DNA of 36,293 bases, taken from the NCBI GenBank assembly GCA_946185495.1, contig CAMHJT010000007.1, forward strand, positions 1 to 36,293. Direction: 5' to 3'. The translations under genes and the position numbers were made by a program. Below are positions 19,341 to 29,197 of the stretch, in pieces; position 1 is the first letter of the stretch, and each line of letters opens with the position of its first letter. The notes beneath the pieces were generated by a model, which saw nothing but the letters and a program-made list of their open reading frames with translations, was not told the origin of the DNA and did not search any database. The DNA is from an uncultured Clostridiaceae bacterium. Lineage in GTDB: Bacteria > Bacillota > Clostridia > Lachnospirales > Lachnospiraceae.

Positions 19341-21566
19341 ATGAAGAAAGCAAAGAGGAACAGCCTGCTGACGATATTTGTCTTTATCGTTGCGCTGGCT
19401 CTGGGTATCTTTACCACAGTAGTCGGACTTGGCAAAGAGCATATCGGAACAGCGGAGAATATCATCCTGGGACTGGATCTGGCAGGCGGCGTAAGTATTA
19501 CCTATCAGATCACGGATGAGCATCCGACAGAACAGGAGATCCGGGATACCAAGGAACGCCTGCAGATGCGTGCGGATACCTATTCGACGGACAGCAGTGT
19601 GTATCAGGAGGGCTCAGACCGGATCAGCATTGAGATTCCGGGCGTGACTGACGCCAATAAGATTCTGGAAGAGCTCGGAAAACCGGGTGCCTTGGAGTTC
19701 ATGGATGAGGACAACTATTCCAAGTTCGCGTCCGGCCAGGATTATGAGCCGGTGCTGACAGGTTCAGATGTCAAGAACGCGTCCGCTGCCATCGACAACA
19801 ATGGCACGGTGCGTGAATTCGTGGTTCAGCTTGCGTTTAATGATGAGGGAACCAGGAAGTTCGCGGAGGCTACGACCGCGAATGTGGGAAAGCGTATTTA
19901 CATTATCTATGATGGAGAGGTTGCTTCCGCTCCGACTGTTCAGACAGCGATCACAGGCGGAAGCGCGGTGATCAACGGCATGAAGGACAGCGAGGAGGCG
20001 GAGAGGCTGGCGCAGACGATCCGGATCGGTGCGCTGCCGCTGACATTGGAGGAGCTCCGTTCCAACGAGGTGGGCGCTACCCTGGGTAAGGATGCCCTTT
20101 CCACGACATTGAAGGCCGGCGCCATCGGTATGGGGCTGGTTGCTGTGATCATGATCGCGATCTATCTGGTGCCGGGTGTCATTTCAGTGTTCGCGCTGAT
20201 CTCTTACGTTGTTTTGATGCTGCTGTGCCTCAATGCGTTTAACGCGAGCCTTACGCTTCCGGGTCTTGCTGGTATCGTGTTGACCATCGGTATGGCGGTG
20301 GACGCGAATGTCATTATCTTTGCCCGTATCAAGGAGGAGCTCGGCAACGGCGCTTCTGTCAAGGGCGCGATCGATTCCGGTTTTGACAAGGCGTTTTCGG
20401 CGATCATTGACAGTAATATCACAACCCTGATCGCGGCTGTCGTGTTGTATATCATGGGCATTGGTACGATCAAGGGCTTCGCGCTGACATTGGGCATTGG
20501 TATTATGCTGTCCATGTTTACGGCGCTGTTTGTCACCAAGCACCTGCTGAAGGCTGCTTATACACTGGGACTAAAGGATCCGAAGCTTTACGGCATGAAG
20601 AAGGAGCCGAAGGTGAAGGATTATGTGGGATTCAGCAAGATTGCTTACATTATCTCAATTGTTGTCATCGCGGCCGGCCTGATCGCGCTGCCGGTATTCA
20701 AGGGCAAGACGGGTTCTACGCTGAACTTCAGCCTGGAGTTTACGGGCGGTACCTCTATGACGGTGGATTTTGAGGACAATTATGATCTGGAGGCTGCGGA
20801 GAGCGAGATCCTTCCGGTGATCGCGGAGGCTGCAGGCATTTCCAAGGCGGATATCCAGGTGCAGAATGTGAAGGGATCCAATGAGATCGTGTTTAAAACC
20901 TCTGAGCTTACAGCTTCCCAGCGCGATGATGTGGATGAGGCGCTGCGGGATAAGTTCAAGGTTACGGAGTTTAATTTTGAGAACATCAGTTCCACCATCA
21001 GCGGTGAGATGCAGAGAAACGCGATCGTATCCGTGGTGATCGCAACGCTTCTCATGCTGCTGTATATCGCGGTGCGGTTCAGCGATGTGAAGTTTGGTGC
21101 GGCTGCGGTCATTGCCCTGCTGCATGATGTGCTGGTCGTATTTGCAGTGTACTCCATTGGCAGACTGACGGTGGGTAATACCTTCATCGCCTGTATGCTG
21201 ACGATCGTGGGTTATTCGATTAACGCGACGATCATCATTTTCGACCGTATCCGTGAGAATCTGGGCATTATGAAGAGCAAGGGGGCAGGCTACGAGAAGA
21301 TCGTGAACACCTCCATTTCCCAGACCTTTACCAGAACGATTTATACATCCCTCACGACCTTTGTGATGGTGCTGGTATTATATATCATGGGCGTTACCTC
21401 CATCAAGGAGTTCGCGCTTACGCTGATGAGCGGTATTATCTGCGGAGCGTATTCATCTGTATGCATTACGGGACCGCTGTGGTATCTGTTTAAGGCGTCT
21501 GAGAAGAAGACACAGGAAGAGGAGACCAAGAAGGCCTCCGGCGGCAAGAAGACAAAGAAAGCATAG
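19341..21566 (+). CDS. secDF: Fused SecD-SecF protein translocase subunit
   Basis: LGLDLAGGVSITYQ (SecD), IGMAVDANVIIFARIKEEL, then SecF half FSLEFTGGTSMTVDF and VGYSINATIIIFDRIREN. Confidence 0.95.
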   Translation: MKKAKRNSLLTIFVFIVALALGIFTTVVGLGKEHIGTAENIILGLDLAGGVSITYQITDEHPTEQEIRDTKERLQMRADTYSTDSSVYQEGSDRISIEIPGVTDANKILEELGKPGALEFMDEDNYSKFASGQDYEPVLTGSDVKNASAAIDNNGTVREFVVQLAFNDEGTRKFAEATTANVGKRIYIIYDGEVASAPTVQTAITGGSAVINGMKDSEEAERLAQTIRIGALPLTLEELRSNEVGATLGKDALSTTLKAGAIGMGLVAVIMIAIYLVPGVISVFALISYVVLMLLCLNAFNASLTLPGLAGIVLTIGMAVDANVIIFARIKEELGNGASVKGAIDSGFDKAFSAIIDSNITTLIAAVVLYIMGIGTIKGFALTLGIGIMLSMFTALFVTKHLLKAAYTLGLKDPKLYGMKKEPKVKDYVGFSKIAYIISIVVIAAGLIALPVFKGKTGSTLNFSLEFTGGTSMTVDFEDNYDLEAAESEILPVIAEAAGISKADIQVQNVKGSNEIVFKTSELTASQRDDVDEALRDKFKVTEFNFENISSTISGEMQRNAIVSVVIATLLMLLYIAVRFSDVKFGAAAVIALLHDVLVVFAVYSIGRLTVGNTFIACMLTIVGYSINATIIIFDRIRENLGIMKSKGAGYEKIVNTSISQTFTRTIYTSLTTFVMVLVLYIMGVTSIKEFALTLMSGIICGAYSSVCITGPLWYLFKASEKKTQEEETKKASGGKKTKKA

Positions 21567-21575
21567 GAAAACCGG

Positions 21576-21618
21576 ATCAGGGACATGGATTTTTTGCCGT
21601 GTCCCTGGTTGTGTTTAT
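21576..21618 (+). terminator. Possible terminator after secDF
   Basis: CAGGGACA...TGTCCCTG stem with loop containing T-run; weak T-tail. Confidence 0.45.
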
Positions 21619-21763
21619 CCAGGAAGCAGACCAGCCCGGCGGTGTCGTTTCACCATGGGCAGGCGGCGTTTGGCTTAAGGTAATGGCATTGGAGCATCAG
21701 GAGGCTGAACGGCTGCAATTTTGGTACGCCCGGCAGGGGGATTCCTATGGTTGAGGTGAAGAT

Positions 21764-23548
21764 ATGGCAGGACAAAACTGGGTGATCCGTACCAAACGCG
21801 CGGATTTTAACGCCCTGGCAGAACAATTTCAGATCGATCCCGTGATAGCGAGGATACTTGTGAACCGGGATCTGGACGCGTCCGCGTTTGAAAGCTTTCT
21901 CCATCCGAGGCTTAATGACCTGCACGATCCGTTTCTCATGGAGGATATGAACCAGGTGGTACGCATCCTTTTTCATGGTATTGAGGAGGGGCACCGGGTA
22001 CGGATCGTGTCGGATTATGATGTGGACGGGGTCATGTCTAATTACATACTGTATAAGGGGCTCAAGAGGATCGGAGTCTGGGCGGACTATGTGATTCCCC
22101 ACAGGGTGCGGGACGGGTATGGCCTGAACACGCAGATTGTGGAGAAGGCCGCTGAGGACGGGATTCATACGATCCTGACCTGCGACAACGGAATTGCCGC
22201 TTACGAGGCGATCGAACTGGCCAAAAAGGCGGGTATGACCGTGGTGGTGACGGATCATCACCAGGTGCCCTTTGAAATGATAAATGGAGAGAAGAGCTAT
22301 GTGCTTCCACCGGCAGACGCGATTCTCAACCCCAAGAAGGAAAGCTGCAGATATCCGTTTGATGATCTGTGTGGAGCGGGGGTGGCCTATAAGCTGGTGG
22401 AGGCGCTCTATCAGAAAAAAGGAATCCAGCAGGAGGAGGTCTATGAGTTCCTTGAGTTTGTGGCGATCGCCACAATCTGCGATGTGGTTTCCCTTCAGGA
22501 TGAGAACCGAACCATGGTGATCAAGGGACTGGAGCGCCTGAATTGTACTGAGAACAGCGGGCTGCGCGCGCTGATCCGCGCAAATGAATTGTCAGACAGC
22601 AATATCGACGCTTACTGTGTCGGATTTAAGCTGGGACCCTGCATTAACGCGTCGGGCAGGCTGGAGAGCGCGATGGCTTCCATGGAGCTTCTGCTGACAG
22701 AGGATACGGAGGAGGCGCAGGAGCGCGCAGATCAGATCAAGGCGATGAATGAGGAGCGCAAGGAACTGACGGTCAAGGGCGTGGAGGCGGCGAAGGCGTA
22801 TCTGGCCGAAGCGAGCCGGATGAAGGTGTTTGTCATTTATCTGCCGGACTGCCACGAAAGCCTTGCCGGAATCATCGCGGGACGCATACGCGAAGAGTAC
22901 CATCACCCGACGCTCGTGGTCGTGGACAGCGAGCAGGATGGCGTGGTAAAGGGTTCGGGGCGTTCCATTGAGGATTACCATCTCTTTGACGCGCTTTCAG
23001 AGTGCGGGGATCTTTTGCTGCGTTTTGGCGGGCATGCGATGGCGGCAGGATTTTCGCTCCGGAAGGAAGACCTGGAGCGGCTTACCGCTCGCCTGAATGA
23101 GAACTGCGTGCTCGCGGAGGAGGCCTTCATACCGAAGGTAAGGATCGATGTTCCCATGCCGCTTTCCTATATCAGTGAAGAACTGGTTCATCAGCTTGAG
23201 GCGCTGGCGCCGTTTGGAAAGGGAAATGAGAAGCCGGTATTTGCCCAGAAGGATCTCAATGTGCGCTCCGCGAAGATTCTCGGCAAGGATCACAATGTCG
23301 TGAAGGTGGTTCTGGAAAGCGCAGATGGAAGTGTCGGCGAGGGAATTTATTTCAACGCGCAGGAGTTTTGCGACAACATCATCCAGTGGTTTGGCCAGGA
23401 GGAGTATGACAAGCTGCTGCATGGCTGGCTCAACAATGTGATGCTGAATGTGGTGTATTATCCTGTGATCAATGAATTCAACGGAGTCCGTACCATCCAG
23501 CTGCAGATCAAGCGCTATGCCATGGCGACGGTGCGTGAGGTTCTTTAG
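21764..23548 (+). CDS. recJ: Single-stranded-DNA exonuclease RecJ
   Basis: DHH motifs RIVSDYDVDGVMSNY, TCDNGIAAYEA, VVVTDHHQVP, KLGPCINASGRL; DHHA1 region GSGRSIEDYHLFDALSECGDLLLRFGGHAMAAGFSL. Confidence 0.93.
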   Translation: MAGQNWVIRTKRADFNALAEQFQIDPVIARILVNRDLDASAFESFLHPRLNDLHDPFLMEDMNQVVRILFHGIEEGHRVRIVSDYDVDGVMSNYILYKGLKRIGVWADYVIPHRVRDGYGLNTQIVEKAAEDGIHTILTCDNGIAAYEAIELAKKAGMTVVVTDHHQVPFEMINGEKSYVLPPADAILNPKKESCRYPFDDLCGAGVAYKLVEALYQKKGIQQEEVYEFLEFVAIATICDVVSLQDENRTMVIKGLERLNCTENSGLRALIRANELSDSNIDAYCVGFKLGPCINASGRLESAMASMELLLTEDTEEAQERADQIKAMNEERKELTVKGVEAAKAYLAEASRMKVFVIYLPDCHESLAGIIAGRIREEYHHPTLVVVDSEQDGVVKGSGRSIEDYHLFDALSECGDLLLRFGGHAMAAGFSLRKEDLERLTARLNENCVLAEEAFIPKVRIDVPMPLSYISEELVHQLEALAPFGKGNEKPVFAQKDLNVRSAKILGKDHNVVKVVLESADGSVGEGIYFNAQEFCDNIIQWFGQEEYDKLLHGWLNNVMLNVVYYPVINEFNGVRTIQLQIKRYAMATVREVL

Positions 23549-23950
23549 CGCGGCGGCATGGCCGGGGCATGGCGGAGACGCGTAAGGCGTTTCGCGGCTT
23601 TTGATTGTGATGAGAAGGGTAATTCTGACTATATTTTATTTACCTAAAAGTGTTTTTTTGCTCTTTTTATACAAAGTTGGAGATAACGAATATTTTTCCG
23701 TTGCATAACGTTCTGATAGGTTATACTATATAAGTATCTTTCCCTATCCGCAGGTATCCGGAGTGTAAAGAAACAATCCGCCGGGAACCGTCCGGGATGT
23801 AACAGATCAGCCGAAAGGCGGAATGTTATCCAAAGGGAGACTGGTTTCGTTTTTCTGGAAATGTAAACTCTTGACAGACAGGCTGCAGCCGGAAAGTTCA
23901 GGATGGCTGCGGATCAAAGCATACAGCAGAGGAAGAGAGGGTGGTCATAA

Positions 23951-26218
23951 ATGGGAGATATCATGAAAAAGCAGAGGGAGCTTTCAACGCCGAAGGATTT
24001 TACGCCTCCGGAGGAGCTGTATAAGACGTTGATCGAGAAGGTGCTGGAGTATCATCCGAATACGGATATCACGATGATTGAGAAGGCTTATGCGATCGCG
24101 GATAAAGCGCATGCGGGACAGCTGCGCAAGTCCGGGGAGCCTTATATCATGCATCCGCTCTGTGTGGCGATCATTCTCGCGGAGCTGCAGCTGGACAAGG
24201 AGACGATCGTGGCCGGGATCCTGCATGACGTGGTTGAGGATACGGTGATGACGGGGGAAGAGATCCGCAAAGAGTTTTCTCCGGAGATCGAGCTGCTTGT
24301 GGATGGCGTCAGCAAGCTGACACAGCTCAATTTTTCCCAGGATAAGCTGGAGCAGCAGGCCGAGAATTTGAGGAAGATGTTTCTGGCCATGGCCAAGGAT
24401 ATCCGCGTCATTCTCATCAAGCTTGCGGACCGGCTTCACAACCTGCGCACCCTGCAGTACCAGTCTCCGGCCAAGCAGATCGAGAAGGCAAGGGAGACCA
24501 TGGATATCTATTCCCCGTTGGCGCACCGCCTGGGTATCAGCAAGATCAAGGTGGAGCTTGACGATCTCTCCATGCAGTACCTGGAGCCGGAGAAGTTCAA
24601 CAAATTGAAGGCCGAGCTGGATGAACGACTGGAGGAGCGGGAGGAATTTATCCAGAATATGGTGCATGACGTGAGGGAGTGCATTGACGAGGCGGGCATC
24701 AAGGCCGAGATCAGCGGCAGGGTGAAGCATTTTTTCAGCATTTATAAGAAAATGGTGAACCAGAACAAGACGCTGGAGGAGATCTATGACGTGTTCGCGG
24801 TGCGTATTATTGTGGAGAGCGTGCGGGACTGTTATGCCGCGCTGGGAATCATCCACGAGAAGTATAAGCCGATTCCGGGCAGGTTCAAGGATTATATTGC
24901 CATGCCCAAGTCCAATATGTACCAGTCCCTTCATACTACGCTGATCAGCAAGAGCGGCGAGCCCTTTGAGATCCAGATCCGGACCTATGAGATGCATAAT
25001 ACGGCAGAGTATGGAATCGCCGCCCATTGGAAATATAAGGAAAACTTAAGCGGTTCCTCGCAGGATCGCGAGGAGGCGAAATTAAGCTGGCTTCGCCAGA
25101 TTCTTGAGTGGCAGAGGGAGACGGATGACAACAGGGAGTTCATGTCCACGGTAAAGACAGATCTGGATCTGTTTGCGGAGCAGGTGTACTGCTTTACGCC
25201 GGATGGTGACGTGAAGAACCTTCCCGCAGGCTCCACGCCCATCGATTTTGCCTACAGCATTCATTCTGCGGTGGGGAACAAGATGATCGGCGCGAGGGTC
25301 AATGACCGGGTGGTGCCGCTGTCCTATAAGCTGCAGAGCGGTGACCGGGTGGAGATCGTGACCTCCCATAATTCGCCGGGACCGAGCCTTGACTGGCTGT
25401 CGATTGTCAAGTCCGCGCAGGCCAGGAGCAAGATCAACCAGTGGTATAAACAGGAGTTCAAGGAAGACCATATCAATCGCGGAAAAGAGCTTCTGCTTAC
25501 GTACTGCAAGGCCAAGGGATACAACTATCCGGATTATGCCAAGCCGGAATACCAGAAGGCCGTAATGTTAAAATATAATTATCAGGACTGGAATTCGGTG
25601 CTGGCGGCCATCGGCCATGGCGCGCTCAAGGAAGGCCAGATCATGAACAAGCTCGTCGAGATCGCGAGGGAGGAGAACCGGACCAAACTGACGGAAGAAG
25701 AGCTGATGGAGCAGCTCAACAGGAACGCCATGCATCACAGGTCATTGAAAAACTGCGGCGGGATCACCGTCAAGGGCGTGGATGATGTGGCGGTACACTT
25801 TTCCAGATGCTGTTCCCCTGTGCCCGGCGATGAGATTGTGGGCTTTGTGACGAGGGGGCGGGGTGTGTCCATTCACCGCACGGATTGTGTCAATGTGCTG
25901 GGAATGAATGAGATTGACCGTTCCAGGCTGATCGATGCGGAGTGGCAGCCGGAGGCTATGAATTCTCCGGATGTCAAGTATGGTACGGAGCTTCGGATCT
26001 TTACGGTCGACCGTACCGGAATGCTGTTTGACATCTCCAGGATCCTGACGGAGAGCAACCTCAATGTAACGGCCATGAACTGCAAGAGCAACAGCAGAAA
26101 CGGGCGCGCGACGATCACAGTATCCTTTGAGATCAAATCAGTGGACCAGTTAAAGCATGTGATGGCGAAGCTGAAAATGGTGTCGGGCGTATTGGATGTG
26201 GAGAGAAGCGTTGGATGA
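23951..26218 (+). CDS. relA: Bifunctional (p)ppGpp synthetase/hydrolase RelA/SpoT
   Basis: HD hydrolase (ILHDVVEDT...KLADRLHNLRTL), synthetase (DYIAMPKSNMYQSLHTTLI), TGS (YCFTPDGDVKNLPAGSTPIDFAYSIHSAVG), C-terminal ACT. Confidence 0.97.
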   Translation: MGDIMKKQRELSTPKDFTPPEELYKTLIEKVLEYHPNTDITMIEKAYAIADKAHAGQLRKSGEPYIMHPLCVAIILAELQLDKETIVAGILHDVVEDTVMTGEEIRKEFSPEIELLVDGVSKLTQLNFSQDKLEQQAENLRKMFLAMAKDIRVILIKLADRLHNLRTLQYQSPAKQIEKARETMDIYSPLAHRLGISKIKVELDDLSMQYLEPEKFNKLKAELDERLEEREEFIQNMVHDVRECIDEAGIKAEISGRVKHFFSIYKKMVNQNKTLEEIYDVFAVRIIVESVRDCYAALGIIHEKYKPIPGRFKDYIAMPKSNMYQSLHTTLISKSGEPFEIQIRTYEMHNTAEYGIAAHWKYKENLSGSSQDREEAKLSWLRQILEWQRETDDNREFMSTVKTDLDLFAEQVYCFTPDGDVKNLPAGSTPIDFAYSIHSAVGNKMIGARVNDRVVPLSYKLQSGDRVEIVTSHNSPGPSLDWLSIVKSAQARSKINQWYKQEFKEDHINRGKELLLTYCKAKGYNYPDYAKPEYQKAVMLKYNYQDWNSVLAAIGHGALKEGQIMNKLVEIAREENRTKLTEEELMEQLNRNAMHHRSLKNCGGITVKGVDDVAVHFSRCCSPVPGDEIVGFVTRGRGVSIHRTDCVNVLGMNEIDRSRLIDAEWQPEAMNSPDVKYGTELRIFTVDRTGMLFDISRILTESNLNVTAMNCKSNSRNGRATITVSFEIKSVDQLKHVMAKLKMVSGVLDVERSVG

Positions 26219-26256
26219 CCCGGCGGGAAACGACGGGATAGAATGAGGTAGGTTAT

Positions 26257-26892
26257 ATGGCGGAATTGGAAATATTCAGAAAGACGGTGGGATATCTTGG
26301 TACCAACTGTTACATCCTGGTGAATCATGACACAGGGGAGTGCGTGGTGTTTGATCCGGGCGGAGACGCGCAGGAATTGAAGGAGCTGTTTCAGGCTCCG
26401 AATTTCAAGCTTCGCGGGATCCTTTTGACGCATGGACATTTTGATCATATCGGAGCTGTGCGGGAACTCAAGGACGCTTTTGGCGTTCCGGTCTACGCCT
26501 CTGTGGAGGAGGACCGGCAGGTGCTGGGGAATCCGGAGGTCAATTTGACGACCATGTTCAGGCATGCGATGTCCCTGCACGCGGATGAGACGCTGCGGGA
26601 CGGGCAGGAGCTTGAAATCATCGGCGCAAGGATCACCTGCATTCTGACACCGGGGCATACGGCTGGCGGCATGTGCTACTACATAGAGGAGATGCAGTCG
26701 CTGATCGCCGGGGATACGCTGTTTTGCGAGAGCGTGGGCAGGACGGATTTCCCTACCGGTGACGCCGGCGTGCTGGTACGCTCGATCAGGGAGAAGCTGT
26801 ATGTGCTTCCGGATGAGACCAAGGTCTTTCCGGGGCATATGGACAGCACGACGATCGGCTGGGAAAAGCAGCATAATATGCTGGTGGGATAA
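26257..26892 (+). CDS. MBL-fold metallohydrolase (glyoxalase II-like)
   Basis: THGHFDHIGAV metal-binding motif; TPGHTAGGMCYY; FPGHMDSTTIGWEK. Confidence 0.93.
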   Translation: MAELEIFRKTVGYLGTNCYILVNHDTGECVVFDPGGDAQELKELFQAPNFKLRGILLTHGHFDHIGAVRELKDAFGVPVYASVEEDRQVLGNPEVNLTTMFRHAMSLHADETLRDGQELEIIGARITCILTPGHTAGGMCYYIEEMQSLIAGDTLFCESVGRTDFPTGDAGVLVRSIREKLYVLPDETKVFPGHMDSTTIGWEKQHNMLVG

Positions 26893-26906
26893 CAGAGGAA
26901 AGAAAC

Positions 26907-28412
26907 ATGATTTACCTGGAACAGAATATAGATTTATATAACAATGACATCCGGGCAATGCTGCAGGCGTTTTTTGACAACGAGAAGGTGTCCCTGGTGG
27001 AGGCGGATACAAGGCTTTCGCTGCAGGTACAGTATACCGATGACCTTGATGTGGAGACGGGCGTGAAGCGGGGCGGGTATGTGACCTATATCCTTGCAGA
27101 CCGGGAAGGATACAGGCAGAGCCGGACGGTGGTTGTGGATTACTATGACAAGGCGCTTGCGAGAAATCCGCTGAAGGCGGGACTTTACAGGCTACTGTCG
27201 GCCTATACGGGCAAATCGCTTCCATGGGGAAGCCTGACGGGCGTGCGCCCGGCAAAGATTGCCACCGCTTTTTTGGAGCAGGGGCGGGACGAAGCGCAGA
27301 TCATCAGGCATTACACGGAGACCTGTCTGGCCGAAAGGCAGAAGGCGGAGCTTTGTATCGAGGTTGCCCGCAGGGAACAGAGGCTTTTGGCGGATTTTGA
27401 TTTTAAGAGGGATTACTGCCTTTATATCGGAATCCCTTTTTGTCCCAGCAGGTGTCTGTACTGTTCGTTTACTTCTTATCCCATCTCGTCTTACAGGGGA
27501 CAGGTGGAGGCTTATCTTAAGGCGCTTTACAGTGAGATGGAGCTGGTGGCGGAGGCCTGCAGGGAAAAGCGGCTGGTGGCGGTCTACATAGGAGGCGGAA
27601 CTCCCAGCGCGCTGTCGGCGGAGCAGCTTGCGAAGCTGGTGGGAAGGGTGAAGCAGCTCTTTTCCTCCTCGCATCTGCGGGAATTCTGTGTGGAATGCGG
27701 AAGACCGGACAGCATTACGGAGGAAAAGCTTGCGGCGCTGAAATCTGCGGGCGTTTCACGGATCAGCATCAATCCGCAGACCATGCGGGATCACACGCTT
27801 TCCCTGATCGGGAGGGCACATACGCCGGAGCAGACGATCGCGGCATATCGCATGGCCAGAAAGGCCGGGTTTGACAATATCAATATGGATATGATCACGG
27901 GGCTCCCGGGGGAGGATATCGGGGATGTGCGCTACACCCTGTCCTGCTTAAAGGAGCTTGCGCCGGACAGTCTGACGGTGCATTCGCTGGCGATCAAGCG
28001 CGCGGCCAACCTGAAGCTGGAGCTTGACCGGTATGGCAGCCTGCTGCAGGGAAGCACCAATGAGATGCTGCAGGAGGTGGACAGGTGCGCGAGGGAGCTG
28101 TCCCTCTTTCCGTATTATCTTTACCGCCAGAAGAACATTCCGGGCAAGCTTGAAAATGTGGGCTATGCGGCAGAGGGGAAGGAATGCCTCTACAATGTGC
28201 TGATCATGGAGGAAAAGGTTGATATCATGGCAGTCGGGGCCGGTGCATCCTCCAAATTTGTATTTCATGATGAAAACCGCATAGAGCGGGTGGAAAATGT
28301 CAAAAATGTGGACGCCTACATGGAACGGATCGGGGAGATGCTTTCCCGCAAGCGCAGAATGTTTTATGAGGCGGGATACGGTACTGTCCAGCCTGATGCC
28401 GGACGCGATTGA
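26907..28412 (+). CDS. hemZ: HemZ-type coproporphyrinogen dehydrogenase (radical SAM)
   Basis: CPSRCLYCSFTSYPI radical SAM motif after an approximately 170-aa HemZ-like N-terminal region; VYIGGGTPSALS; GLPGEDIGDV. Confidence 0.9.
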   Translation: MIYLEQNIDLYNNDIRAMLQAFFDNEKVSLVEADTRLSLQVQYTDDLDVETGVKRGGYVTYILADREGYRQSRTVVVDYYDKALARNPLKAGLYRLLSAYTGKSLPWGSLTGVRPAKIATAFLEQGRDEAQIIRHYTETCLAERQKAELCIEVARREQRLLADFDFKRDYCLYIGIPFCPSRCLYCSFTSYPISSYRGQVEAYLKALYSEMELVAEACREKRLVAVYIGGGTPSALSAEQLAKLVGRVKQLFSSSHLREFCVECGRPDSITEEKLAALKSAGVSRISINPQTMRDHTLSLIGRAHTPEQTIAAYRMARKAGFDNINMDMITGLPGEDIGDVRYTLSCLKELAPDSLTVHSLAIKRAANLKLELDRYGSLLQGSTNEMLQEVDRCARELSLFPYYLYRQKNIPGKLENVGYAAEGKECLYNVLIMEEKVDIMAVGAGASSKFVFHDENRIERVENVKNVDAYMERIGEMLSRKRRMFYEAGYGTVQPDAGRD

Positions 28413-28573
28413 ACAGGCTGCCGGTTCCCGGATTTTTGAAAAGTGAAATGGGAGGGCCTGATGGATGGCAGGCGTCACTGTTCAGGGAATCTGTACAGGC
28501 TCGCCGGGCATCACATGGGGCAACGCGTTTTGTTCAGATCTGTGAAGATGGCAGGTCAGAGAAGGAGTACGCT

Positions 28574-29197
28574 ATGATAGTATCTAACAGGGCGGATGTG
28601 GATGAGATCTCCGAGTACCTCACCGAGGATCTGGAGACAGAGATCGCGCATGGAATAGAGGTCAGCAGGCTGGCTGGCATGCTGGCCAAGGAACTGAAGC
28701 TGGATGCGGAATTCTGCCATGATATAGAGGTGGCGGGCATGCTGCATGACATTGGCAAGCTCCGTTCAAGCACCTATCTCTATGGCGGCGATGACGATAC
28801 GCTGAATGTGGAGAAAATGCGGTATGTGCGGATGCACGCGACGCTGGGATACCAGGTGGTGAAGGAGCAGGGATATTCTGACCGGATCTGCGAGATGATC
28901 CTTTATCATCATGAGAATTTTGACGGCACAGGCTATCCGGAGAATCTGGTGGGAGAGGAGATCCCGCTTGGCGCCCGCATCCTCAGGGTGTGTGATGTGT
29001 TTACGGCGCTGACCACGGACCGGCCTTACCGCAAGGCGTTTGATATGAAGACAGCCGTGGAGCTTCTGATCGAAGAGGTGCGGCATTTTGATATGAAAAT
29101 ATTTCTGCCTTTCCAGAGCATTGTACACGAGGAGATCAAAAACAGGATCCTGCTGACGGAGGGCAGATCAATAGAAGGAGAATACAGATGGCAATGA
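28574..29197 (+). CDS. Stand-alone HD-GYP domain protein (putative c-di-GMP phosphodiesterase)
   Basis: GMLHDIGKL (HD) and YHHENFDGTGYPENL (GYP motif), ARILRVCDVFTALTTDRPYRKA. SD AGAAGGAG precedes 28574; ORF opens at 28409. Confidence 0.88.
   Translation: MIVSNRADVDEISEYLTEDLETEIAHGIEVSRLAGMLAKELKLDAEFCHDIEVAGMLHDIGKLRSSTYLYGGDDDTLNVEKMRYVRMHATLGYQVVKEQGYSDRICEMILYHHENFDGTGYPENLVGEEIPLGARILRVCDVFTALTTDRPYRKAFDMKTAVELLIEEVRHFDMKIFLPFQSIVHEEIKNRILLTEGRSIEGEYRWQ

Noticed and set aside
23984-25027. 347-aa minus-strand ORF antisense to relA
   Set aside because: His/Leu/Arg-rich antisense artefact of a GC-biased gene.
25873-27255. 460-aa minus-strand ORF across relA, MBL and hemZ
   Set aside because: Spans three well-supported + strand genes and has Pro/Arg/His-rich low-information translation.
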